From Verrucomicrobiaceae bacterium (GTDB lineage: Bacteria > Verrucomicrobiota > Verrucomicrobiia > Verrucomicrobiales > Verrucomicrobiaceae): 64,000 bases of DNA. The notes beneath the pieces were generated by a model. It worked only from the letters and a program-made list of their open reading frames with translations, did not search any database and was not told where the DNA came from. Shown here one piece after another: positions 1 through 9,415 of this stretch; position 1 is the stretch's first letter, and each line of letters starts with the position of its first letter. Both the position numbers and the translations under genes were made by a program. Location: positions 1-64,000 of the forward strand of contig CANNQP010000017.1 in assembly GCA_947507875.1 (NCBI GenBank). The letters are read 5' to 3'.

Positions 1-1305
1 AAAACGATGCCGATGAAGAAAATCGTCAGCACGAGCAGCAACTCGGCGGTGACACTACCCGACGCACCGCCCGACTTGCTGGACGTGCCTGATGTGAGCT
101 CGATGCTCGGTGGCGGTTCGCTGGGTGGCGGAGGTTTTGGCAAAGGCGGCGCTGGAGGCGGCTTCGGCACGGGCATGGGCATGGGAGCCATGCAAGGCTT
201 CGTGAGCTTGCCCCCCTCGATGAGAAGCCGTTGTTCTCCCCAGGAGCGCTTGAAGAAGCTGGCTGAAAGTGGCGGCACGCCCGAGTGCGAGCGCGCGGTA
301 TCGAACTCGCTGGAATGGCTAAAATCGAAGCAAAACCCAGACGGTTCCTGGCCTGGTCCCAACAAGGCAGGCATGACGGGTCTAGCACTTCTTTGTTACC
401 TAGGCCGCTGCGAAACGCCGGATTCTCCTTTCTATGGCGACACGGTGCTCAAAGGTATCAATTATCTGATCGAGCTATCCAACAAGAACCCATACGGTTA
501 TATCGGCGAAGAGATCAAGAGTGGCGGAAGCACCTACGCTCATGGCATCGCGACCTATGCTTTGGGCGAGATGTACACGCTGGCTCGTCTGGGCAACAAA
601 GAGTTACCAGGCATGAAGGATGCCTTCGTCAAAGGCGTGAAATTGATCATCGAAAACCAAAACCAACGTGGTTCTTGGACTTATGGTGGCATTGAAGCCG
701 GCAAACCCTACGGCTACAACAAAGACAGCAAAGGCGAAGACCTGTCGGTTGCAGGTTGGCAGTTCCAAGCCCTCAAGGCGGCCAAAAACAGCAGCCTGAA
801 AATCGACGGCCTGCACGCCGCTTTGGATAAAATGGTAGATTATGTTCTGGCCAAACAAACCAAGGATGGTGGTTTTGGAAACGCCAATCGCGACCAGCAT
901 TACAATCAGTGGAGCCTTACTGGGGTGGGAACCTTGGCCCTCCAAACTGCGGCTAAAGGCAAAACCAAGGCCACCAACGAAGGCTTAAAATTCTTGCGAC
1001 GCTTCTTGGAAGCAGAGCCCTTGGATTGGAACAAGAACTGCAACCCTTACTGCTGGTATTATTACACGCAGACCTTCTTCCAAGCAGGTGCCGATGACTG
1101 GAAATTCTACAACCAGCAACTGCTCCCGCAGCTACTCAGCGCCCAAAACCCAGATGGTAGCTTCAAAAAAGGTAGGGCCAACTGGCCATCAGGTGATACT
1201 CCTGACCCAGTTTACCGCCAGACAATGTGCACGCTGATGCTTGAGGTTTACTACCGCTACCTGAAGGTGGCTGACCGCGATGAAGCGAGCTTCTTTGATC
1301 GCTGA
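1..1305 (+). CDS. Prenyltransferase/squalene-oxidase (terpene cyclase-like) repeat protein, probably 5'-truncated by the window edge
   Basis: ORF 7..1305; frame is open to base 1; Gly-rich linker, then QNPDGSWPG / QNQRGSWTYGG / QTKDGGFGN repeats typical of squalene cyclase-like alpha/alpha folds. Confidence 0.8.
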   Translation, partial: KTMPMKKIVSTSSNSAVTLPDAPPDLLDVPDVSSMLGGGSLGGGGFGKGGAGGGFGTGMGMGAMQGFVSLPPSMRSRCSPQERLKKLAESGGTPECERAVSNSLEWLKSKQNPDGSWPGPNKAGMTGLALLCYLGRCETPDSPFYGDTVLKGINYLIELSNKNPYGYIGEEIKSGGSTYAHGIATYALGEMYTLARLGNKELPGMKDAFVKGVKLIIENQNQRGSWTYGGIEAGKPYGYNKDSKGEDLSVAGWQFQALKAAKNSSLKIDGLHAALDKMVDYVLAKQTKDGGFGNANRDQHYNQWSLTGVGTLALQTAAKGKTKATNEGLKFLRRFLEAEPLDWNKNCNPYCWYYYTQTFFQAGADDWKFYNQQLLPQLLSAQNPDGSFKKGRANWPSGDTPDPVYRQTMCTLMLEVYYRYLKVADRDEASFFDR

Positions 1306-1322
1306 GCTGATCAAAAGCTCAG

Positions 1323-3935
1323 CTAACCCAGGGTAATCTCCAGAACCTCAGGGTTGACTAAAAGAGCACGAACCCCTGTGATCTCTTTGGTCACCCCTGC
1401 TTCCGGTTCAGAAATCACCAGATTGTATTCGCCCTCAGCAAAAACATGAGGCTGCCAATTGTCTGTGTTCAGTCGCAAGACATACAAAAGCTCTGCACGC
1501 TTCGCATCCATGACCTCCACCACCGCAGAGCTCGTGTTCGTGAACTTGAGTCGTGGTAGGTAGGCTTTTGCTTGTTTGCCGTACTGGTCACGCTCACTCA
1601 CGGTAACAGGCCAAGTTTCCATCTGCTGACCACCGATATCATCCAAAGGCCAACATTCACAAGTCACCCTACGGTTTTGTTTATCGAAGCGAACCCAGCC
1701 AAAGCCTGAGGTCTTCGCACGCAAATTTTCAAGGATAGGTTTCGGGGGCTGAAACGGTCCATTTTTCACAGCAAGCACAGCCAAAGGGTGCCCAAAGTGA
1801 TCCATGAAATCGCCTGTAATTCCCTGACCGGGCTTACGACCATTCACCTTCTCTGTCGGTTCCCACCAACGAGGATAACCAACATTCACAGCAGGCCCAG
1901 CGAAAGCAACCCCCGCATCCCGTGCTTCCTCAATCCCATAATGAACCACAGCAGGCAAATGCTGGTCGCCCGCGAGATGAAAGGCATGAGCCTTGCGGAT
2001 GAGACGCAAGGCCGCATTCCGCGCCTTTTGGGGCCAGCCATTTTGGTCATAGTCCATTCTGAGCACTTGGCGATCTCCCCCATGCGTCGTGGCCATGCCT
2101 GCAAAGATGGTTTGCGAAATCACGGCCTTCATCTGCGCTCCCTTCCAGTCCCGAACCCACTTTTGCAAAAACTGCATCTGCTCGCCACCCAGAAGCTCCA
2201 AGCCCTCGATGTCCGAGAGCTTCGGGTCTGCATCTGGATTTATCATATGATCTGGCCGTTCATCCGTGGGCGGCACATTACCCTCAGGCGCGGATTTAAA
2301 CTGACGGTCTGCCAAGATGGCGAAACTGATGCCACCATATGTCATTGCACCGTAGTAATTGCTGATGCCTTGCTTGCAGGGCTTGGTGTCGTAAGGGTCG
2401 GGATGATGAGAGGTCTGTGTGCGATGCACCACATTGACCCACTCGGCTGGCATTTGGTAGCCACCCGCTTCCTGACTTCGAGTCTGCTTTTCCCCTCCGA
2501 CACCCCAGAGATTTCCCTGATAAACATCATGATCGTCGGGTAATGAGACACTGGGACGATCTTTGGTAAGTTCACGCCAAGTCCAACCATGAAAATACCA
2601 CTTTCTCAAGTAATCGAGCACCGCGGGTTCTAGAGGATCACGCTGCACACCATAACCTGCTGTGCTTTCGTAAAATTGATCCCCGACAAATGCTAGTAGA
2701 TCTGGGTCGAGTTTAGCGACAGCGCTCACAAAAGGTGCGTTCGGAAACGCTGTGTGAATGTTGCAGGAGATGTCAGCGACCTTGAGCTCAGCGAGGTGCC
2801 AAGGGTCACGACGAATGATGCCCTGCAGATGATGTGTGTGGCTTCCTATTTTTGATTTCAACACGTAGCTTAGCCGATACGGGATATCCTGCGAGGAATC
2901 CCACTGCGTAAGGCGAAAGCTGGCGGTTCTCGCTTGTGCATGAATCTGGGCCGTGGCGATGACCTTCCAGGCAGGGCCATCTTCCACCTCAAATCTCACC
3001 TCACGATGATCTTCGGCACCCATGGGTGGCAGCTGTGCAGTCATCTTCATGATGTCTCCACTGAGTGTGTATTGATTGAAAAGGATCGGCCCCCAACGAT
3101 GCGATTCCTGAACATCGATTTTGCTACCACGAATCGTCCAGTCACTGAAGGCAAAGAGGCCTGAACCCATATTGAAGGCATTTTCGGGCGCTTTCTTTTT
3201 AGCCTGGGCACGTTGACTCTCCGGCGCAAAATTGCAGCCAATGGCAACATTGCCCACCAGGGCCTTGGGATGCAGATCTTCCTGGGTGATGGCGCCTAAC
3301 AAACGCCCTGTCTCGGCATCATGAACCGCAAACTGCAAAGTATACGTCTTGGCTTTTTCTTCGACACTCAACATAAGACGCAAGCTCTGGATGCCATCCA
3401 GTTCAGCGCGTGCCAGGGGTCGATTGAGATCGCCAATAAACAAATCGCCATTCGCCATGACGCCAATGTCCAGTCCTGAGGAAAAAGCCAGGTTGTTCCG
3501 GTAATCGCGCAGATGGGGCTCATCGCGGAGCGTGCCGAGTATGCCAATTTTGAAGCCAGCACTGCCTTTGCCATTTCCAGAAAACGCATTCCCTCCGATG
3601 CGTGAGACAACCACACTCATCTGAAGGTCACCACGACGATCCGCCAACTGACAAACCAGCGAATGCACGTTGCGATTCGGTTTGGCGGCAATGCATTCAG
3701 CACGCCCCTCACGCACTTGCCAATCTTGCAAGGGATTCGCCCAGTAATCTGGCCCTAACCAAACACGATCCAGATCCTCATGCCAGCGGCTGGCAAAGGA
3801 GACAGAGGCCACCGCATTAGCGGCGTCGATTGGCAGAAGGCTACCTGCCACAAAGGCCGTGGATTCTGCAATAAAATAACGACGTGTGGTCTTGGACATG
3901 AACTGAGAACACCCTTGCCCTGGGGCGTCTTGCAC
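1323..3935 (-). CDS. PhoD-like phosphatase/phosphodiesterase, Tat-type N-terminus
   Basis: 870 aa ORF; TTRRYFIAESTAFVAGSLLP signal; DDHDVYQGNLWG, AGDQHLPAVVHYG and FVGDQFYE motifs of the PhoD family. Confidence 0.8.
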   Translation of the reverse strand: MQDAPGQGCSQFMSKTTRRYFIAESTAFVAGSLLPIDAANAVASVSFASRWHEDLDRVWLGPDYWANPLQDWQVREGRAECIAAKPNRNVHSLVCQLADRRGDLQMSVVVSRIGGNAFSGNGKGSAGFKIGILGTLRDEPHLRDYRNNLAFSSGLDIGVMANGDLFIGDLNRPLARAELDGIQSLRLMLSVEEKAKTYTLQFAVHDAETGRLLGAITQEDLHPKALVGNVAIGCNFAPESQRAQAKKKAPENAFNMGSGLFAFSDWTIRGSKIDVQESHRWGPILFNQYTLSGDIMKMTAQLPPMGAEDHREVRFEVEDGPAWKVIATAQIHAQARTASFRLTQWDSSQDIPYRLSYVLKSKIGSHTHHLQGIIRRDPWHLAELKVADISCNIHTAFPNAPFVSAVAKLDPDLLAFVGDQFYESTAGYGVQRDPLEPAVLDYLRKWYFHGWTWRELTKDRPSVSLPDDHDVYQGNLWGVGGEKQTRSQEAGGYQMPAEWVNVVHRTQTSHHPDPYDTKPCKQGISNYYGAMTYGGISFAILADRQFKSAPEGNVPPTDERPDHMINPDADPKLSDIEGLELLGGEQMQFLQKWVRDWKGAQMKAVISQTIFAGMATTHGGDRQVLRMDYDQNGWPQKARNAALRLIRKAHAFHLAGDQHLPAVVHYGIEEARDAGVAFAGPAVNVGYPRWWEPTEKVNGRKPGQGITGDFMDHFGHPLAVLAVKNGPFQPPKPILENLRAKTSGFGWVRFDKQNRRVTCECWPLDDIGGQQMETWPVTVSERDQYGKQAKAYLPRLKFTNTSSAVVEVMDAKRAELLYVLRLNTDNWQPHVFAEGEYNLVISEPEAGVTKEITGVRALLVNPEVLEITLG

Positions 3936-3952
3936 GTCTTCCCCTTACCAAC

Positions 3953-5221
3953 TCATTGCAGGCTCGTCTGAAAAGACTCAGGCTGCTGCTCCAACATGGC
4001 CAGCGCCTCCCCAACAAGGTAAAGCGAACCGCACACAAGTTTTCTGGAAGAGGTGCCGTGGTTCAGCGCTTCTGCGAGATGGGCATGTTCGAAAATGCTT
4101 GAACTTGGTGGAGGTGTTTCGAGGCTTCGAAGAATGGCTTTTAGCTCTACGGTTGGCATCGCTCGGGCCGAAGAGAAGGTGGTGAGATGCCAAGACGAAG
4201 CGACGGGAACAAGCGCTTCCATGATACCCACGATGTCTTTGTCCTTTGCGGCAGCAAAAATCACGGCCGCCCTTTCACGCGGGTACTCTTGCTGCCAAGT
4301 GCCGGCCAAGACCATGGCAGCTTCGTTATTGTGCGCTCCATCCAAGATGATGTTACCGTCCTGCATGCGCTGGAATCGCCCAGGCCAACGCACCGCTTGC
4401 AGCGCTGCCTCGAGCCTCACCGCCGGCAAGCGCACGCCCAGTTCACGCACAGCTTCCAACGCCAAGGCTGCATTCCATGCCTGATGCGGGCCAGTGAGTC
4501 CGACATCGACACCTTCGATTGGGCCATCGACATGAAGGAAAGGAGCTTTTTGGCGCGCTGCCGTTTCCTTTAGTACCTTGAGTGCGATTGGATCTTGCAG
4601 CCCCGTCACAACAGGCACCTGTGGTTTGATGATACCTGCTTTTTCCGCCGCAATGGACGCAAGCGTATCGCCCAACTGGTCCATGTGATCCATGCCAATG
4701 CGGGTAATCACACAAATCTCAGGCAAGATGGCATTCGTGGCATCCAAGCGCCCGCCTAAGCCAGTCTCCAGAACCACCCACTCGACACCTCTCTGCCTGA
4801 ACCAGTCTAGAGCGAGGACAAAGGCGAGCTCAAAGAACGTGGGATGTGGGTCCCAGCCGGTCACCTTTTCACGGAGTCTAGCCAGACCAGCCTCCAGTTC
4901 ATCATGGCTAATCTGGCGCTCTGTATCACAGATCCGTTCGTTGAAACGAATGAGATGCGGTGAGGTGAAAAGACCTGCCGTCAGACCTGCCGTCTTCAGC
5001 ATGGAATGGATGAAAGCACAGGTGCTACCTTTACCATTCGTGCCAGCAACATGAATGAACTTTAACCCGCGTTCTGGGTGATCCATCGCGGCAAGCAAAC
5101 GATGCACATTGTCGAGACCGAGCTTGATGCCAAAAAGCTGGGTAGAATAGAGCCAAGAAAGTTCAGGTGTCACAGGCGGAAAAAGTGAGTTTGGAGGGGC
5201 CTTGGCAGCCGACCAACCCAA
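3953..5221 (-). CDS. folC: Bifunctional folylpolyglutamate synthase/dihydrofolate synthase
   Basis: HVAGTNGKGSTCAFIHSML, LFTSPHLIRFNERI, VLETGLGGRLDATN and DGAHNNEA motifs. Confidence 0.93.
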   Translation of the reverse strand: MGWSAAKAPPNSLFPPVTPELSWLYSTQLFGIKLGLDNVHRLLAAMDHPERGLKFIHVAGTNGKGSTCAFIHSMLKTAGLTAGLFTSPHLIRFNERICDTERQISHDELEAGLARLREKVTGWDPHPTFFELAFVLALDWFRQRGVEWVVLETGLGGRLDATNAILPEICVITRIGMDHMDQLGDTLASIAAEKAGIIKPQVPVVTGLQDPIALKVLKETAARQKAPFLHVDGPIEGVDVGLTGPHQAWNAALALEAVRELGVRLPAVRLEAALQAVRWPGRFQRMQDGNIILDGAHNNEAAMVLAGTWQQEYPRERAAVIFAAAKDKDIVGIMEALVPVASSWHLTTFSSARAMPTVELKAILRSLETPPPSSSIFEHAHLAEALNHGTSSRKLVCGSLYLVGEALAMLEQQPESFQTSLQ

Positions 5222-5249
5222 AAAAAGGCCAGCTAAATCAGCTGGCTGG

Positions 5250-5334
5250 TGGTGCTCGGGAAGGGACTCGAACCCTTAAGCCTTTCGGCACAAGATCCTT
5301 AGTCTTGCGCGTATACCAATTCCGCCACCCGAGC
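5250..5334 (-). tRNA. tRNA-Leu, anticodon AAG (complement of 5298-5300), CCA encoded
   Basis: Reverse complement GCTCGGGTGGCGGAATTGGTATACGCGCAAGACTAAGGATCTTGTGCCGAAAGGCTTAAGGGTTCGAGTCCCTTCCCGAGCACCA; 7-bp acceptor stem, long variable arm, GGTTCGAGTCC T-arm, CAAGA-CTAAGGA-TCTTG anticodon arm. Confidence 0.93.
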
Positions 5335-5476
5335 AGGGCTGCGTTTTGCAGGGGCGCGCATTATAGCGGGTCAGATTCGGATGCAACTGCTGTTTTGATT
5401 TTTTCCAGCTGGCTAGAGGAGCGCATGGACAATGTCTTGCCGCCTCCTAGGGAGCGAGTTAATCGAAAGGCCATTC

Positions 5477-6238
5477 ATGTCGCTGGAAACCCTTGTCCTG
5501 CTATTCCTCGCTGGCCTCAGCGCGGGCTTCGTCGACGCTGTGGCCGGGGGTGGCGGTCTGATTTCGATCCCGTCACTGCTGTGGGCTGGCCTCACCCCGC
5601 AGATGGCTTTGGGTACGAACAAGATGCAATCCACCTGGGGCACCGCCATGGCGGTACGGAAGTATATGAAAGCCGGGCTGGTGCGCTGGAAGGATGTTCA
5701 AGGCGCTGCTGTCGTTACCTTCGTTGCGGCCAGCATAGGCACTTGGGTGGTCACGCAGATCAGCAACGAAGTCCTGAAATTGATCGTGCCTTGGCTGCTG
5801 TTGGCCATTGCGATTTATGTGGTTCTCTCGCCGAAACTGGGCGTTCAAGCCGGCAAGGCTAAGCTTTCAGCCACTGCTTTTGCCGGGATCATGGGTGTTA
5901 CACTCGGGTTTTACGATGGTTTTTTTGGCCCCGGCACAGGCACCTTTTGGACAGTCGCCGGCGTGTCCCTGCTAGGCCTAGCTCTGCCTCAGGCTGCGGC
6001 TTACACCAAGGTTGTGAACCTTTCCAGCAACCTCGCCGCCTTGGGCGTTTTTCTGATCTCGGACCGCATCCACTACCCGATCGCCATGTCCATGATTGCC
6101 GGACAATTGATCGGAGGTCGGCTTGGCGCGGGGATGGCCATCAAGCATGGAGCAGGCTTCATTCGCTTCATGTTTTTGGCAGTGGTGTTTTGTATGATCC
6201 TGAAACTATTCTGGGAGCAGCTGGAGGCAGGAGCTTGA
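5477..6238 (+). CDS. TSUP (TauE/SafE) family sulfite exporter/permease
   Basis: LSAGFVDAVAGGGGLISIPSLL, GTNKMQSTWGTAMAVRKY and GFYDGFFGPGTGTF motifs; start at the Met of MSLETLVLLF. Confidence 0.87.
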   Translation: MSLETLVLLFLAGLSAGFVDAVAGGGGLISIPSLLWAGLTPQMALGTNKMQSTWGTAMAVRKYMKAGLVRWKDVQGAAVVTFVAASIGTWVVTQISNEVLKLIVPWLLLAIAIYVVLSPKLGVQAGKAKLSATAFAGIMGVTLGFYDGFFGPGTGTFWTVAGVSLLGLALPQAAAYTKVVNLSSNLAALGVFLISDRIHYPIAMSMIAGQLIGGRLGAGMAIKHGAGFIRFMFLAVVFCMILKLFWEQLEAGA

Positions 6239-6302
6239 TTTCTTGACCCAGAGCGCGGCCCTCAGTATCTGAGCGCTGTCTCTTATTCCCACCCACTCCA
6301 CC

Positions 6303-7217
6303 ATGATCAAGCTCACCGGCATCGCAGATGAAGCAGGCGCGTCTCTCGACGTGCAAATCCAGGCCCACCAGGAACTCGGCTGGGACAGCATTGAGTCCCG
6401 CATCGTCGAATTCGACGGCGTGAAGGGCAATCTGCACGAGATTCCCGATGCCGTGTTCAATAAAGTCGTGGCCCACCTGGACGAAAAAGGCATGAAGGTG
6501 AGCGGCTTCGGATCCCTGATCGGCAATTGGGCCAAAAAGATCACCGATGACTTTTCCATCACCGAAGCTGAAATCAGCCGAGCTATTCCGCGCATGCAGC
6601 GGCTTGGCGCTAAGCTCATCCGTGTGATGAGCTATGCCGTGTGTAAAACCGACGGCAAGGACGACGAAGAGCAATTCGCCCCGGAACGCATCCGTCGCAT
6701 GATCGAGATCAACAAGCGCTTCACCGATGCTGGCCTGACCGTCGTGCACGAAAACTGCATGAACTGGGGTGGCATGAGCGCAACGTATGTGCAGCGGATG
6801 GCCGAGACTGTGCCCGGCATGAAGTGGGTCTTTGACACTGGCAATCCTGTTTTTATCGACGACCGCGACCGCCCTGGCCAGAAGCAAGACGCCTGGGAAA
6901 TGTACCAGGCTATCAAGCCCTTCATGGCCCACGTACACGTCAAAGACGGCATCTGGGACAAGGCTAAAAATGATGCCACCTACACCTATCCCGGGGAAGG
7001 AGAAGGCCAGACGGAACGCATCATGAAGGACCTCGTCGAAACCGGCTATTCGGGCTACATCAGCATTGAACCGCACGTGGCAGTCGTCTTCCACGGCGCA
7101 GGTGCAGCCGATTATCTTAGCCCCGAACAGAAGGCAAAGGAGCAATACGACAGTTACATTAAATACGGTCGTATGCTCGAAGCCATGCTCCATCGCCTAG
7201 GTGCCAAGCTGGGCTGA
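6303..7217 (+). CDS. Sugar phosphate isomerase/epimerase (xylose isomerase-like TIM barrel)
   Basis: 304 aa; HVHVKDGIW and GYSGYISIEPHVA motifs near the C-terminus. Confidence 0.82.
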   Translation: MIKLTGIADEAGASLDVQIQAHQELGWDSIESRIVEFDGVKGNLHEIPDAVFNKVVAHLDEKGMKVSGFGSLIGNWAKKITDDFSITEAEISRAIPRMQRLGAKLIRVMSYAVCKTDGKDDEEQFAPERIRRMIEINKRFTDAGLTVVHENCMNWGGMSATYVQRMAETVPGMKWVFDTGNPVFIDDRDRPGQKQDAWEMYQAIKPFMAHVHVKDGIWDKAKNDATYTYPGEGEGQTERIMKDLVETGYSGYISIEPHVAVVFHGAGAADYLSPEQKAKEQYDSYIKYGRMLEAMLHRLGAKLG

Positions 7218-7234
7218 GTGGATTTCCCCCGGCT

Positions 7235-8305
7235 ATGTCGGAAGTCACTTCGCTCTCTAAGTTTGGCTGTCCTGCCTGTGGGGCAGAGGCCCTTTGGACC
7301 CCCTCCAAACACGCCTTAGTCTGTCCGTACTGCGGCACGGAATCTCCTGCTGAGCTGAAAATCGATGGCTCATTGGTGGAAGAAAATGACCTCGTCACCG
7401 CGCTGCGCTCGATTCCTGAAGAACAACGTGGCTGGGCTGCCGAGCGCAAAACCGTGCGCTGCCAGAGTTGCCAAGCCATCTCCATCTTCGATGCGAAGCG
7501 GGTAGCGCAGCGCTGCGACTTCTGCGGATCCCCTTCTCTGCTAAGCGTGGAAGACATCCAAGCTCCAATCCGCCCTGGCAGCGTGCTCCCCTTCAAAGTC
7601 GCAGAGTCTCAAGTGCGCGAAGAAATTCGCCGTTGGTATGGCAGCCATTTTTGGGCAAAAAACGATGTCGGTGAAAAGGCTCTGACCGATACCCTTCATG
7701 GTCTTTATGTTCCGTATTGGACCTTCGATGCCCACGCCGAATGCGCTTGGGAAGCGCAGGCAGGGTATTATTACATCACCACGGATAGCCAAGGACGCAC
7801 CCAACAGCAAGTGCGTTGGCAATACGTCAGTGGTCATGTGAGCCAAAATTTTGATGATGTGCTAGTGCCAGCCTCAAAGGGCATCCACCCAGGCCTACTG
7901 GAGGGTCTGGCCCCTTTTCCTACCACGAGCGATCTTGTGCCTTACGATCCTGGTTATCTTAGCGGCTGGGTAGTGGAACAATATCAAATTGACCTCGTTC
8001 ACGCCGCTCAAGAATCGCGTGAACGTATGGTGCAACGCCTGCGCGATCTTTGCACCCGGCAGGTCCCAGGAGATACCCATCGGGGGCTGCGCATAGAGCC
8101 CTCATTTAGCGGGCAGACCTTCAAGCACGCCCTCCTACCGGTCTGGCTCCTGAGCTACACCTATGGATCCAAGACCTATCAAGTCGCCGTGAACGGAGCC
8201 ACCGGCAAGATAACGGGCGAGTATCCACTAAGCTGGGCCAAAATCAGCATCGCCATCCTCATCGCTCTACTGATCCTGCTGATCTTCATGGCTTCGAAAC
8301 ATTGA
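7235..8305 (+). CDS. Zinc-ribbon protein with C-terminal TM segment
   Basis: CPACGAEALW..CPYCGTES and CQSCQA..CDFCGSPS Cys4-type pairs; hydrophobic C-terminus ISIAILIALLILLIFM. Confidence 0.7.
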   Translation: MSEVTSLSKFGCPACGAEALWTPSKHALVCPYCGTESPAELKIDGSLVEENDLVTALRSIPEEQRGWAAERKTVRCQSCQAISIFDAKRVAQRCDFCGSPSLLSVEDIQAPIRPGSVLPFKVAESQVREEIRRWYGSHFWAKNDVGEKALTDTLHGLYVPYWTFDAHAECAWEAQAGYYYITTDSQGRTQQQVRWQYVSGHVSQNFDDVLVPASKGIHPGLLEGLAPFPTTSDLVPYDPGYLSGWVVEQYQIDLVHAAQESRERMVQRLRDLCTRQVPGDTHRGLRIEPSFSGQTFKHALLPVWLLSYTYGSKTYQVAVNGATGKITGEYPLSWAKISIAILIALLILLIFMASKH

Positions 8306-8401
8306 TCCCTATCGCGTCTCGCCAACGCCCTAGCCCTCATCTTTGCATCAATCATTGCACATCCCTGCTCACCGGCGGTCAGAGCAGACTAGCATTTCAT
8401 C

Positions 8402-9367
8402 ATGAAGACCCTACTCCTTTCCCTAACGGGCATCACCATTGGATGCCTGATCACACTGGCCTGGTTTCTCGGCACGCCACCCGCCGAGGACCATCGGGTC
8501 GCTCAGCTGGAGGCCGAGTTAAAAACCGCGAAGGAGACGATCTCCCAGCTCAAAAAACAGCTAGAGGTCAAACCTGTAACCCCTGTGACAACCGCCATGA
8601 CATCGCCCGCCGTCAGCGCAAGCACCTCGGTGGAACCAACACCTGCTGTCACACCTGCAGCCTCAGCGGGACCCGCAGCATTGCGGCAAGTACTCAAGGA
8701 CCCGACCATGCGCGAACTGCTCACCAAACAACAAGCCATGCAGGTCGAAACAAGCTACGCCGGTCTGATCGAATACCTGAATCTGAACAACGAAGAAAAA
8801 GCTCACTTCAAGAACCTGCTTACCCAACGGGCGAAGATGGAAGCTGATCTCGCCCTTCGTCTCTTGGATGGAAAGGTCAGTTCTGCTGAGCGTCAAAGCA
8901 TCATCGCAGAACTGGAAAAAGGACGCAAAGCCTACGATGAAACGATTCGTCAGTTCCTCAACAACGACAGCGACTGGAAGGCCTTTCAAAGCTGGGAGAA
9001 CACTAAACCAGAGCGCACACATTACGAGACGGTCGGACGTACGTTATTCAACTCGACAGGAGAACCCCTGAATCAACAGCAAGAGCAGCAGCTCATTCAG
9101 GTGATGGCGCAATCCCGACAATCCCCGACGCCCCAGCAGCTGGAGTTGATGCGCAGGATCCAGAACCCCTCCGAATTGAATGAGACGAACATCAAAACCA
9201 TGCTCGACGTCCAAAGAGCAGCCAACGAGCAGACTCTTCAAAAGGCAGCGAGCTTCTTGCGTGAGAACCAACTCAAAGCCCTAAAAAACTACCAAGAGAG
9301 AATCCTCATGGATACCGAATCTGGCTACCGCATGGGCAATATGCTGATGCAAAACAACGGTCAGTGA
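8402..9367 (+). CDS. Hypothetical membrane-anchored coiled-coil protein
   Basis: N-terminal TM helix, then heptad-like LEAELKTAKETISQLKKQLE; Gln/Glu-rich C-terminus. Confidence 0.6.
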   Translation: MKTLLLSLTGITIGCLITLAWFLGTPPAEDHRVAQLEAELKTAKETISQLKKQLEVKPVTPVTTAMTSPAVSASTSVEPTPAVTPAASAGPAALRQVLKDPTMRELLTKQQAMQVETSYAGLIEYLNLNNEEKAHFKNLLTQRAKMEADLALRLLDGKVSSAERQSIIAELEKGRKAYDETIRQFLNNDSDWKAFQSWENTKPERTHYETVGRTLFNSTGEPLNQQQEQQLIQVMAQSRQSPTPQQLELMRRIQNPSELNETNIKTMLDVQRAANEQTLQKAASFLRENQLKALKNYQERILMDTESGYRMGNMLMQNNGQ

Positions 9368-9415
9368 AGAGTGAGCGCAGGTGACGTTCAAGACATCTTA
9401 GCATCAACGGACAGT

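Noticed and set aside
4974-4997. Tandem 12-nt duplication AGACCTGCCGTC x2 in folC
   Set aside because: Encodes TAGLTAGL just before the conserved LFTSPHL motif; plausible simple slippage, no evidence of wider significance
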